A program made the translations under genes and the position numbers. A DNA stretch of 14,993 nt from contig QIJB01000095.1 in the NCBI GenBank assembly GCA_003231675.1, forward strand, positions 1-14,993, given 5' to 3'. Shown here one piece after another: positions 1 to 5,986 of the stretch. Position 1 is the stretch's first letter. Every line of letters begins with the position of its first letter. Source of the stretch: Candidatus Campbelliibacteriota bacterium (GTDB lineage Bacteria; Patescibacteriota; Minisyncoccia; UBA9983). The notes under the pieces are model-generated. The model saw nothing but the letters and a program-made list of their open reading frames with translations, did no database searches and was not told the DNA's origin.

Positions 1-2
1 CC

Positions 3-1103
3 GCCAGATTTTTCGGCAGAGCGCTAAGCCATTTTCTTAAAAAAAGAGGGTTAAAAAGGACGGTAGTTGTGGCGACGAGCGGCGACACCGGCGGAGCCGT
101 AGCAGACGCCCTGCACAATCTTGAAAATATAGATAATATTGTTTTCTTTCCCAAGGATTTGGTGAGTCCCGGACAAAGAAGACAGATGACAACCCTGAGA
201 GGAAACGTTCACGCCTTTGAAGTGAACGGAGATTTTGATATTTGCCAAGCATTGGCAAAGAACATATTGGGAGACAAAAAATTCGCGGAAACTGTCTTTG
301 GCGACAAAGACAGAATAACCTCGGCCAATTCCATTAGTCTGGGGCGGCTTCTTCCTCAGGTTGTGTTTCCTTTTTTCGCTTATTCGCGAATCGGTAAAAA
401 CAGCAAACCGATGCTCGCCAGCATCCCGTCTGGAAATTTCGGAGACATGATGGGGACGGTCATCGCCAAAGAGATGGGGCTTCCGGTTTCAAAAATAATC
501 TGCGGGGTGAACGAAAACACCGAATTCCCGGACTTTCTTGAAACCGGTAAATATGAAGTGGGACCGTCAAAAAAATCTCCCAGTTCGGCAATGATTGTTT
601 CACACCCGAGCAACCTAGCAAGATTGGTTGATTTTTATGGAGGACATATTTACGATCAAAGAAATCCAAACACGAAAAGAATAACGAAGCCGGGAGTGAT
701 TGACAAGATGCCCGATATTAACGAAATGAAGAAGGATATATTCTCAGTCGGTATCGGCAATGAACAACATTATTCAACAACGAAAAAAGTGTTTGACGAT
801 TTTGGCATAATTTTAGACCCTCATGGGGCGGTTGGATGGGGAGCGCTTAATATCTATAATGGAGGAAATTTCAATCATTTGTCGGTTGTCTATGAAACCG
901 CCGACCCAGGAAAATTTCCGGAAGATGTGAAAAGAGCGATTGGAGCAAGACCCGAGATTCCAAAGAGGATGAAGGAACAAGCTGAATTGGTAGAAAAAAT
1001 CCACCAGATAAAAAACAACCCTGATATAACCGAACAAGGCATGCGACTGAGCGACGCGCAAATTTCCGAAGCGAAAGAAAAAATCAAAGAACTTTTGTGT
1101 TAA
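3..1103 (+). CDS. thrC: Threonine synthase, 5'-truncated by window edge
   Basis: PLP-dependent enzyme that converts O-phospho-L-homoserine to L-threonine, the last step of threonine synthesis in the cytoplasm. The frame is open from base 3, so 366 residues of the C-terminal part are present; the GTG at 69 is an internal valine and not a start. Visible are the phosphate-binding SGDTGGA loop directly after that valine, a GNFGDMMGT segment and the family-like C-terminal stretch LDPHGAVGWGAL followed by ETADPGKFP. The PLP-binding lysine (usually in a FKD motif) should lie just upstream of the window. Length and motifs fit the long, fungal/E. coli-like class rather than the short plant/Bacillus class. 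It ends in TAA, 45 nt before deoC on the same strand, with no terminator between, so co-transcription is possible. Confidence 0.95.
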   Translation, partial: ARFFGRALSHFLKKRGLKRTVVVATSGDTGGAVADALHNLENIDNIVFFPKDLVSPGQRRQMTTLRGNVHAFEVNGDFDICQALAKNILGDKKFAETVFGDKDRITSANSISLGRLLPQVVFPFFAYSRIGKNSKPMLASIPSGNFGDMMGTVIAKEMGLPVSKIICGVNENTEFPDFLETGKYEVGPSKKSPSSAMIVSHPSNLARLVDFYGGHIYDQRNPNTKRITKPGVIDKMPDINEMKKDIFSVGIGNEQHYSTTKKVFDDFGIILDPHGAVGWGALNIYNGGNFNHLSVVYETADPGKFPEDVKRAIGARPEIPKRMKEQAELVEKIHQIKNNPDITEQGMRLSDAQISEAKEKIKELLC

Positions 1104-1148
1104 TTTAAAATTGCAAAAACTGATTATTATTTATCGTTTTTAAAAAAA

Positions 1149-1955
1149 ATGAGAAACAAGGAAATTTCCACCGAAGCATTGGCAAAAAAGTTTGCGCCCA
1201 AGAACATAAACATCCCGGATGAAGCGCTAGTTTTGGCGCACGCCATAGACCACACAAACCTTAAAAAGAACGCCTCCAATGAAGACATTACTCAACTTTG
1301 CCGCGAAGCGGCGGAGTTTGGATTCGCATCAGTGTGCGTTCGGCCGGAAAAAGTTAAATTGGCAGCGGGGTTGTTCAAAAAGTGGGAAGTGAAAGACACG
1401 TCCGTCTGCGCCGTCATTGACTTCCCGGATAAAAAAGGAGATGTGGCTGGGAAAGCATCTCCCGAAGAAAAAGTCAAAGAAACCAAAAAGGCGATAATGG
1501 ACGGAGCCCGGGAAATTGACATGGTGCTTGATTATAAGGCGATACTGAGCGGCGATATTAAAAAATCCCTGGAAGGAATTAAGGCTGTGGTAAAAACGGC
1601 CCGCCAATCGGGGAAAAAACTTGGCGGGCGAATTACCGTAAAGGTAATTATGGAAACAGCGCTCTTGCGAGCGAGAGGAGGAGAGAGTGCGATTAAATCG
1701 GCATGCGAAGCTGTCATAGCGGGAGGAGCCGATTTCGGAAAAACATCCACAGGATTTGCCGTTGAGGGAGGAGCCTCTCGTGAAGATGTTGCGATGCTTG
1801 TCAAAGAATTAAAAACAAGAGGAATTAAAGTAAAAGCGTCTGGTGGCATCAAAAGCTCCGAAGATGCGATGGGGATGCTGAAAATCGGAGCGGACCGCTT
1901 GGGGATGAGCGCGGGGGCAAAAATAATGGAAGAAAAAATCAAGAAGAACTCTTAA
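1149..1955 (+). CDS. deoC: Deoxyribose-phosphate aldolase
   Basis: Cytosolic class I aldolase splitting 2-deoxyribose-5-phosphate into glyceraldehyde-3-phosphate and acetaldehyde, used in deoxynucleoside salvage. The 268-residue protein shows the complete active site: Asp124 in EIDMV, the Schiff-base lysine K165 in VKVIMET, and K198 in GKTSTGF. The phosphate-binding SGGI (231-234) and GADRLGMSAG near the C-terminus are also present. It is slightly longer than the E. coli enzyme because of about 25 extra N-terminal residues before the barrel begins at AIDHTNL. The ATG is preceded by a T/A-rich stretch with no Shine-Dalgarno, as for most genes here. DeoC is one of the few carbon-feeding enzymes often kept by reduced-genome bacteria; pairing with thrC looks like simple adjacency and not a pathway link. 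Confidence 0.96.
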   Translation: MRNKEISTEALAKKFAPKNINIPDEALVLAHAIDHTNLKKNASNEDITQLCREAAEFGFASVCVRPEKVKLAAGLFKKWEVKDTSVCAVIDFPDKKGDVAGKASPEEKVKETKKAIMDGAREIDMVLDYKAILSGDIKKSLEGIKAVVKTARQSGKKLGGRITVKVIMETALLRARGGESAIKSACEAVIAGGADFGKTSTGFAVEGGASREDVAMLVKELKTRGIKVKASGGIKSSEDAMGMLKIGADRLGMSAGAKIMEEKIKKNS

Positions 1956-1971
1956 AAAATGTCATTTTACT

Positions 1972-1980
1972 TTATCCACA
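1972..1980 (+). promoter_or_regulatory. Perfect DnaA-box 9-mer
   Basis: TTATCCACA, identical to the consensus DnaA box, lies just after deoC and about 17 bp upstream of the -35 of the next promoter. One 9-mer can occur by chance; it is listed because three similar 9-mers occur at 8381-8411. Confidence 0.3.
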
Positions 1981-1996
1981 CCTTTTCTTTTTTGTA

Positions 1997-2024
1997 TTGA
2001 CTTTTGTTTCTGACAATATAAAAT
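1997..2024 (+). promoter_or_regulatory. Sigma70-type promoter for the M23 gene
   Basis: TTGACT (1997-2002), 16-bp spacer, TAAAAT (2019-2024); both hexamers match consensus at 5 of 6 positions. Expected transcription start is near 2031, leaving a leader of about 180-200 nt before the M23 gene. An inverted repeat CTGACA/TGTCAG (2010-2015 and 2031-2036) flanks the -10 box and could be an operator. The leader contains a stem GTTCCG/CGGAAC (2176-2181 with 2205-2210). I recognise no known riboswitch in it. Confidence 0.55.
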
Positions 2025-2036
2025 TAATAGTGTCAG
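2010..2036. repeat. Inverted repeat spanning the -10 box
   Basis: CTGACA (2010-2015) and TGTCAG (2031-2036) are perfect 6-bp arms separated by 15 bp containing the -10 element. A further TGACA occurs at 2044-2048. Position over the -10 and likely start site would suit a repressor site, but no candidate regulator is encoded nearby. Confidence 0.35.
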
Positions 2037-2237
2037 TAAAGGTTGACATTTCTTGTTTCCCGATAAGCGGTTTGGAAATTAATCCAGTTAGCCGTTTGTA
2101 CCGTGGTGGCAAGCAAAAATTTCAGACATTATCCATAAAGCGTTTAAATTAGGCTTATTTCTACTAATACACAAAGTTCCGGCGATATTCCACATAGTCC
2201 TTGGCGGAACCACATATCAAAACTTGTAATTTTAGCT

Positions 2238-3245
2238 ATGTTTATAGCCGTTTTTTCCTATTCAACGCCGGCTCATGCTGGATTTTTTTCTTTTTTGGGA
2301 AAATTATTCGGATCAAATACCGGAATTCAAAAAACTATTACGGATAATTCGCAAACAATGGCCCTTTTGGAGGGGGCTATCAACTCCAATGCGTCCGCCG
2401 GGAAAAAAGGAGGGGATATTATTATCGTTGAAAATAAGGCGCTCCTTTCAAGTTCCGGACCGATGGGAACAATTGCCGACATAGAAGAGCAAGACGCGAA
2501 TCAAAACCAAATAAGCATCTATGTTGTAAGAGAGGGAGATATGTTGTCCCAAATTGCGAAAATGTTTAAAGTGTCCGTAAGCACTATTATTTGGGCAAAT
2601 AATATAAAAGGCAGAAATTTGATAAAGGCAGGACAAACTCTTGTCATTTTGCCAATCTCTGGAGTAAGATACACTGTAAAAAAGGGAGATTCTTTGAAGA
2701 AAATAGTCAAAAAATTCAAAGGTAACATCAAAGAAATAGTCCAGTTTAATGAATTGAATGAGGACAAACCCCTTGCGGTTGGTCAGACCATAATAATTCC
2801 GAACGGTGAGGACACCACGCTGAGATATTCCCCTTCTCTATCAAGATCAAGAAGGGGGTTGGGGGGGGCGGGAGGACCCTCTTATATCGGATATTATATG
2901 AGGCCGATTAAAGGAGGGGTGAAATCTCAAGGTCTTCACGGACACAATGCCATTGATTTAGCAACTTCTTGCGGAACACCTATTATGGCATCAGCGAGCG
3001 GGGATGTCATTGTCGGACGCTCCGGCGGATGGAATGCCGGCTATGGAAGCTATGTGGTTATAAAACATCCTAATAGAACACAGACACTCTACGCCCATTT
3101 AAGTAAATTGGTTGTCAGGGCGAGAATGTGGGTGAAACAAGGGAGAGTTATCGGATATGTCGGGCACACCGGTTATACCATCCCGAAAGGAGTGAGAGGG
3201 TGCCATATCCATTTTGAAATTCGCGGAGCGAGAAATCCTTTTTAA
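2238..3245 (+). CDS. LysM-LysM-M23 peptidoglycan endopeptidase, secreted
   Basis: Cell-wall hydrolase of the M23 (lysostaphin/NlpD-like) zinc metallopeptidase family. From the ATG: short hydrophobic leader ending in PAHA (likely cleavage after Ala14), a poorly conserved region to about 90, LysM 1 (about 93-139), LysM 2 (about 143-188), a Ser/Arg/Gly linker (196-216), then the M23 domain. All expected zinc/catalytic residues are visible: H236 and D240 (HNAID), H287 (YAHLS), H323 and H325 (CHIHFE). LysM domains bind glycan; M23 cuts peptide cross-links. The ATG at 2238 gives a signal peptide without a charged n-region. The frame stays open upstream to a stop at 2145, with no ATG/GTG/TTG, and encodes SKLVILA just before Met1, so translation may begin at a non-AUG codon such as ATA 2214. 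An 8-G run lies in the linker codons. Confidence 0.93.
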   Translation: MFIAVFSYSTPAHAGFFSFLGKLFGSNTGIQKTITDNSQTMALLEGAINSNASAGKKGGDIIIVENKALLSSSGPMGTIADIEEQDANQNQISIYVVREGDMLSQIAKMFKVSVSTIIWANNIKGRNLIKAGQTLVILPISGVRYTVKKGDSLKKIVKKFKGNIKEIVQFNELNEDKPLAVGQTIIIPNGEDTTLRYSPSLSRSRRGLGGAGGPSYIGYYMRPIKGGVKSQGLHGHNAIDLATSCGTPIMASASGDVIVGRSGGWNAGYGSYVVIKHPNRTQTLYAHLSKLVVRARMWVKQGRVIGYVGHTGYTIPKGVRGCHIHFEIRGARNPF

Positions 3246-3272
3246 TAAATTAAATTTTTATTTCAATGTTAC

Positions 3273-3310
3273 ATTAAATAAACTCCCGCTTGAACGGGAG
3301 TTTATTTAAT
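3273..3310. terminator. Symmetrical bidirectional terminator
   Basis: Perfect 16-bp stem (3273-3288 with 3295-3310) and a 6-nt loop. The GC core CTCCCG/CGGGAG is flanked by A/T-rich arms that give a U-rich 3' side on both strands. It sits between the convergent M23 gene (+) and the small basic-protein gene (-), whose stop codon is one base away, so it can serve both. Confidence 0.85.
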
Positions 3311-3311
3311 C

Positions 3312-3455
3312 TTATTTCTTATGCTTTGGACTTTTGCGAACGGGTCTTATTCCTTTATTTTGATGTTTGCCTTCCATTCTAGGGGGCTTACGCATAGGCA
3401 ATGGATGTTGTCGTTTTTCAATTGGAATCTTTTTAATTTTTTTACTTTGTCCCAT
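3312..3455 (-). CDS. Small basic protein, 47 aa, leaderless
   Basis: I do not recognise a family. The 47-residue product is very rich in Lys/Arg and Pro (MGQSKKIKKIPIEKR at the start, ending in RKSPKHKK) and has no Cys, no membrane segment and few acidic residues, so it is probably disordered and may bind nucleic acid or the ribosome (inference). A longer ATG at 3512 is in frame, but I chose 3455 because a TATAAT box (3462-3467 read on the minus strand) ends exactly 6 nt upstream of this ATG with a TTGCGA -35, which places the transcription start at the start codon; the longer form would begin upstream of that promoter. The stop abuts the terminator at 3273-3310, so the gene has its own promoter and terminator. 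Confidence 0.65.
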   Translation of the reverse strand: MGQSKKIKKIPIEKRQHPLPMRKPPRMEGKHQNKGIRPVRKSPKHKK

Positions 3456-3461
3456 GTATTT

Positions 3462-3491
3462 ATTATAGCACTTAAAGATTAGATTTCGCAA
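3462..3491 (-). promoter_or_regulatory. Promoter of the 47-aa basic protein (leaderless)
   Basis: Minus strand: TTGCGA (3486-3491), 18-bp spacer, perfect TATAAT (3462-3467), then 6 nt and the ATG at 3455. The predicted start of transcription coincides with the start codon. Confidence 0.65.
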
Positions 3492-3626
3492 GAGAAATAT
3501 TTTACACCGCAAGCAAGGTTTCCGCGACTTTGTTTTTTTATACTCCCCGTTTGTCTAAGAGTAAGGCAATTAAATAACGAGTAACAGCCTCCGGGAAACA
3601 AAAATGTCCTTGTGGTAAGTCCCGCA

Positions 3627-3680
3627 GTCCCGCATATTGCTGGACTGCGCTCCTCCACTTCGTTCGGACCGCCGGGATTC
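3627..3680. repeat. Decayed tandem copy of tRNA-Pro 3' end plus flank
   Basis: About 54 bp matching 3741-3793 with only four differences, offset by about 113 bp. Read on the minus strand it contains the last 16 nt of tRNA-Pro(CGG) (T-arm 3' strand and acceptor), an 18-19 nt linker, and a hairpin with stem GTCC.GCA/TGCGGGAC that carries one mismatch. No complete tRNA can be folded from this copy. The surrounding gap (3456-3776) contains otherwise only these repeats, a GC-rich stretch with a CCCC/GGGG hairpin near 3679-3696, and no convincing gene. Confidence 0.75.
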
Positions 3681-3740
3681 CCCTTCGGGCCGGGGCTTGC
3701 CGGACACTTTGCGACATCGTCAAACCCTTCTCATCCCGAC

Positions 3741-3793
3741 GTCCCGCATACTGCGGGACTGCGTTCCTCACTTCGTTCGGACCGCCGGGATTC
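3741..3793. repeat. Direct-repeat unit including the real tRNA-Pro 3' end
   Basis: This copy overlaps the functional tRNA-Pro(CGG) by its last 16-17 nt and continues beyond its 3' end into a perfect hairpin, GTCCCGCA/TGCGGGAC with a 3-nt loop (3741-3759). It pairs with the decayed copy at 3627-3680. The hairpin directly downstream of the tRNA could help termination or 3' processing, but there is no U-tract. Confidence 0.75.
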
Positions 3794-3848
3794 GAACCCG
3801 GAGTCACGCGAACCCGAATCGCGCATGTTACCGTTACACTACGGTCCG
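3777..3848 (-). tRNA. tRNA-Pro(CGG)
   Basis: Minus-strand cloverleaf: acceptor CGGACCG/CGGTCCG perfectly paired, D-arm GTGT/ACAT, anticodon stem CGCGA/TCGCG with loop TTCGGGT (anticodon CGG, G37), T-arm CCGGG/CCCGG with loop TTCGAAT, discriminator A. No CCA is encoded. Its own promoter lies 24 nt upstream. Confidence 0.95.
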
Positions 3849-3872
3849 TTTTGGTCTTTTCAGATAGAATTT

Positions 3873-3901
3873 ATAATACCTTTTTTCCGCCAAATTCTCA
3901 A
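3873..3901 (-). promoter_or_regulatory. Promoter of tRNA-Pro(CGG)
   Basis: Minus strand: TTGAGA (3896-3901), exactly 17-bp spacer, TATTAT (3873-3878). It drives the tRNA-Pro starting at 3848 and lies immediately downstream of the DUF362 gene. Confidence 0.65.
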
Positions 3902-3909
3902 CACAAAAC

Positions 3910-4704
3910 TCACATTCCAAATTCTTTCGCCATGCGGATGTGCGTTATTCCCATAGGGTCAACACCCTCGAGCGAATTCCCATTAAAACCTTGTATTATT
4001 TTTACTCCCTCAATATCAATATTCGCCCTGCTCTCGGATGCCATAATAATTCCAGGGCTTCTTTTTTCTCCATTCGCAGGTCCGCCGGTTATGAAACATT
4101 CCCGCGCGTCCATTATCACCAAGTCGGGATTTATCACTTTGTTCAGTTCGGCTATTTTTTCCTCAAGATTTTTTAAATGCAATCCGACACGCTGAAACGG
4201 TTTCATGAAGCCCACCGACAGTTTAAGCGCGCCGGTAAAATGCGCCTTGAAATGCGTCTTCAGGCAGGGAAGCAGAATCAATTTATCAACACTATCCAGG
4301 AGCTCAGGCACGGAAACCGATTTCAAGAACTTCCCGGCAGGGATTTCTTTTTTCACCCATTTCATTTCATCAAAAACATAAACCCTTGGGGGCCTTTTAG
4401 TATTTTGAAGGTCAAAAATTTTCAGTTTTTCCATCACCTTTCTCGTGTTTAGCGCGTACATTGAAGAGTCAACGACAATCGCCAATTTTGCTCCGCTATC
4501 GTAAACCAAATCAACCACGGCCCGTAAAAACACGGGGTCGCTGGATGCGGGATAAGGATCGGCGGAATTGAAATTCGGTTTGAGCAAGACGACATCTCCC
4601 GGTTTGATAAATTTGCCGAAACCGCCGAGTTCGTCAACCGCCTTTTTAACGCCGCTCTTCAAATCATCTCCGATTTTTATTTTTGATACCTTTTTCTTTT
4701 CCAT
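3910..4704 (-). CDS. DUF362-family protein
   Basis: A 264-residue DUF362 protein; the family has no settled biochemical role, and many members carry a C-terminal ferredoxin domain. Family hallmarks visible are KPNFN (42-46), the PCLKTH segment (146-151) followed by TGALKLSVG (157-165), and GGPA (207-210). This copy has no CxxC iron-sulfur cluster motif and consists of the DUF362 core alone. It is the second gene of a pair: the methyltransferase stop is 26 nt upstream, with no terminator between. The start at 4704 gives a natural N-terminus; nearly every residue up to Ile9 is Lys or hydrophobic. It ends in TGA, which shows UGA is a stop codon here. No signal peptide or membrane segment, so probably cytoplasmic. 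Confidence 0.82.
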   Translation of the reverse strand: MEKKKVSKIKIGDDLKSGVKKAVDELGGFGKFIKPGDVVLLKPNFNSADPYPASSDPVFLRAVVDLVYDSGAKLAIVVDSSMYALNTRKVMEKLKIFDLQNTKRPPRVYVFDEMKWVKKEIPAGKFLKSVSVPELLDSVDKLILLPCLKTHFKAHFTGALKLSVGFMKPFQRVGLHLKNLEEKIAELNKVINPDLVIMDARECFITGGPANGEKRSPGIIMASESRANIDIEGVKIIQGFNGNSLEGVDPMGITHIRMAKEFGM

Positions 4705-4730
4705 ATGACAATCAATGGTTTTAAAACCCT

Positions 4731-5651
4731 TTATCTCGGGTTCTCAAGTTTCACGATAAACAATTCTTGCCAATATTCATAGCCATTTTTAGAATTTTTC
4801 TTCAGTCCGTGCTTGGTCAAATAATTGAGCCATGCTTTATTGTTCAAAACATTGTTTACCTTTAGCGGCACTTTCATTTTTCCCAACACCTCCATCTTCA
4901 TTGCGGGTTTTTTCTTTAAAACGATGTCCTTGCACAGACTGGAAACATTTAAAATGATAACGCCTCCAGGATTGAGATATTGCTCCCCGCGGTGTATCAA
5001 ATGATTCAGCAAATCAACCCCCTCGTAAGGATTATCGTCAATGCTTGAAGAGCGCGGAATATACGGGGGGTTGCAAATGAGCAGGTCAAATTTTTCTCCT
5101 TTGATTTTTTCCATTCCGTCTCCCGTGTAAAAGAGCGCTCGCTTGTCCTTAATGTTGTCCATGGCACATTTTACGGCGAAGGGATTGATGTCATTGATTA
5201 AAATAGACTTAATCCCCGGACATTTTTTTAAGGCGTACTTGCTTAAAAAACCTGAGCCACATCCAATCTCCGCCACTCGCTTAAAGGTATTTTTCTTCTT
5301 AAATATTTTCTCCATCCCCTTGGCGAACAGAACAGTATCAATGGAAGGGCACCAAACATTGAAATGAGAATGGTCCCAAAAGACACTCACTCCGCCATAT
5401 TCAACGATTCTGGGACGATGTTCACAAAGCGAAAACAGCGTGTCACGCAACGCCGGCTTAAGCCTTCCGATGCGAAAGTTGTCCGTCAAAAGTACGGGTT
5501 TTTTGAATTCATGGACAAAAACTTTCGCATCAAGAGGGTAATCCAGAACCCTTTTGCCGTTTTTCCTGTCTTTCCCCATAACACTCGCCAGCTCCACGCC
5601 GTTCGCCCAATATTTTTGAGACTTTAAATTTTTACTGATTTTAATAATCAT
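4731..5651 (-). CDS. HemK/PrmC-like class I SAM methyltransferase
   Basis: A 306-residue protein with a Rossmann-type methyltransferase domain in its second half. Motif I is AEIGCGSGF (127-135), an acidic strand end ND follows near 153-154, and the NPPY tetrapeptide (194-197) marks N-methylation of an amide or base nitrogen, as in PrmC (release-factor glutamine), RsmC/D or TrmN6-like enzymes. About 110 N-terminal residues do not resemble the PrmC helical domain, so I would not name it prmC; the substrate may be a different protein or rRNA/tRNA. First gene of a two-gene unit with the DUF362 gene and divergent from the small zinc-ribbon unit at 5768. No strong promoter or Shine-Dalgarno is seen in front of the ATG. 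Confidence 0.85.
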   Translation of the reverse strand: MIIKISKNLKSQKYWANGVELASVMGKDRKNGKRVLDYPLDAKVFVHEFKKPVLLTDNFRIGRLKPALRDTLFSLCEHRPRIVEYGGVSVFWDHSHFNVWCPSIDTVLFAKGMEKIFKKKNTFKRVAEIGCGSGFLSKYALKKCPGIKSILINDINPFAVKCAMDNIKDKRALFYTGDGMEKIKGEKFDLLICNPPYIPRSSSIDDNPYEGVDLLNHLIHRGEQYLNPGGVIILNVSSLCKDIVLKKKPAMKMEVLGKMKVPLKVNNVLNNKAWLNYLTKHGLKKNSKNGYEYWQELFIVKLENPR

Positions 5652-5767
5652 AAACCGATAATTGTCTTGTTTTCTGTTTTTCCTATTGATTTAACTATTA
5701 CTCTTTCTCAATCTATACTACCAAAAAAAGGGTATCTTAACAATCAAGCAAAAAAGGAGGTTTTTTG

Positions 5768-5773
5768 TATACT
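5768..5773 (+). promoter_or_regulatory. -10 box of the zinc-ribbon microgene
   Basis: TATACT (5 of 6 to consensus) ends 6 nt before the ATG at 5780, the same spacing as for the leaderless basic protein. No good -35 is seen at 16-18 bp, so this is a weaker call. Confidence 0.4.
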
Positions 5774-5779
5774 TTCGCC

Positions 5780-5935
5780 ATGAACGAAAAAAAATGGTGA
5801 GAACAGTCGCCACGGATATGTTGGCGACAATGGAGGAGAAAATAAAATGAAAAAACACCGGGGTGTCCCAAGTGCGGCTTGCCGTACGAGGGATATGAAT
5901 GTCCCTACTGCGTAGGGACAAAAAAGGAAAAATAG
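5780..5935 (+). pseudogene. Small zinc-ribbon gene with two frame breaks
   Basis: Read naively the ATG at 5780 gives only MNEKKW and a UGA. One added base in the A8 run (5787-5794) would continue into MVRTVATDMLATMEEKIK, which is also open from its own ATG at 5794 and stops at UGA 5848-5850. Removing one base near 5844-5850 then leads into EKTPGCPKCGLPYEGYECPY, a textbook CxxC...CxxC zinc ribbon, ending KEK-TAG at 5935. Alternatively, ATG 5847, preceded by GGAGG at 5832-5836, enters the zinc-ribbon frame if the following A6 run is read as A7. The unit has its own -10 and a strong terminator. So it is either a recently broken gene, a gene using slippage on A runs, or a place with sequence errors. 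A hairpin GTCGCCA/TGGCGAC (5806-5828) lies inside. The antisense reading is not convincing. Confidence 0.55.
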
Positions 5936-5944
5936 AAAAAAAGA

Positions 5945-5980
5945 GGCACCCTTTCTTTAAAATAAAGAAAGGGTGTTTTT
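5945..5980. terminator. Bidirectional intrinsic terminator
   Basis: Perfect 13-bp stem CACCCTTTCTTTA (5947-5959) with its complement (5963-5975), 3-nt loop, then TTTTT on the plus strand; the minus-strand side continues into CCTC and seven T. It lies between the zinc-ribbon unit (+) and the DUF389 gene (-), which converge on it. Confidence 0.88.
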
Positions 5981-5986
5981 AATTTT

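Noticed and set aside
69..71. GTG as the start of threonine synthase
   Set aside because: The frame is open to the window edge and the upstream codons (ARFFGRALSHFLKKRG) fit the family, so the gene is cut by the window and GTG is internal.
3538..3807. 89-codon minus-strand frame over the tRNA-Pro repeats
   Set aside because: It is the translation of tRNA-Pro 3' ends and their repeat (SNPGGP-type peptides), a common false gene.
5718..5921. 67-codon minus-strand frame opposite the zinc-ribbon unit
   Set aside because: Promoter, terminator and Cys pattern support the plus strand only.
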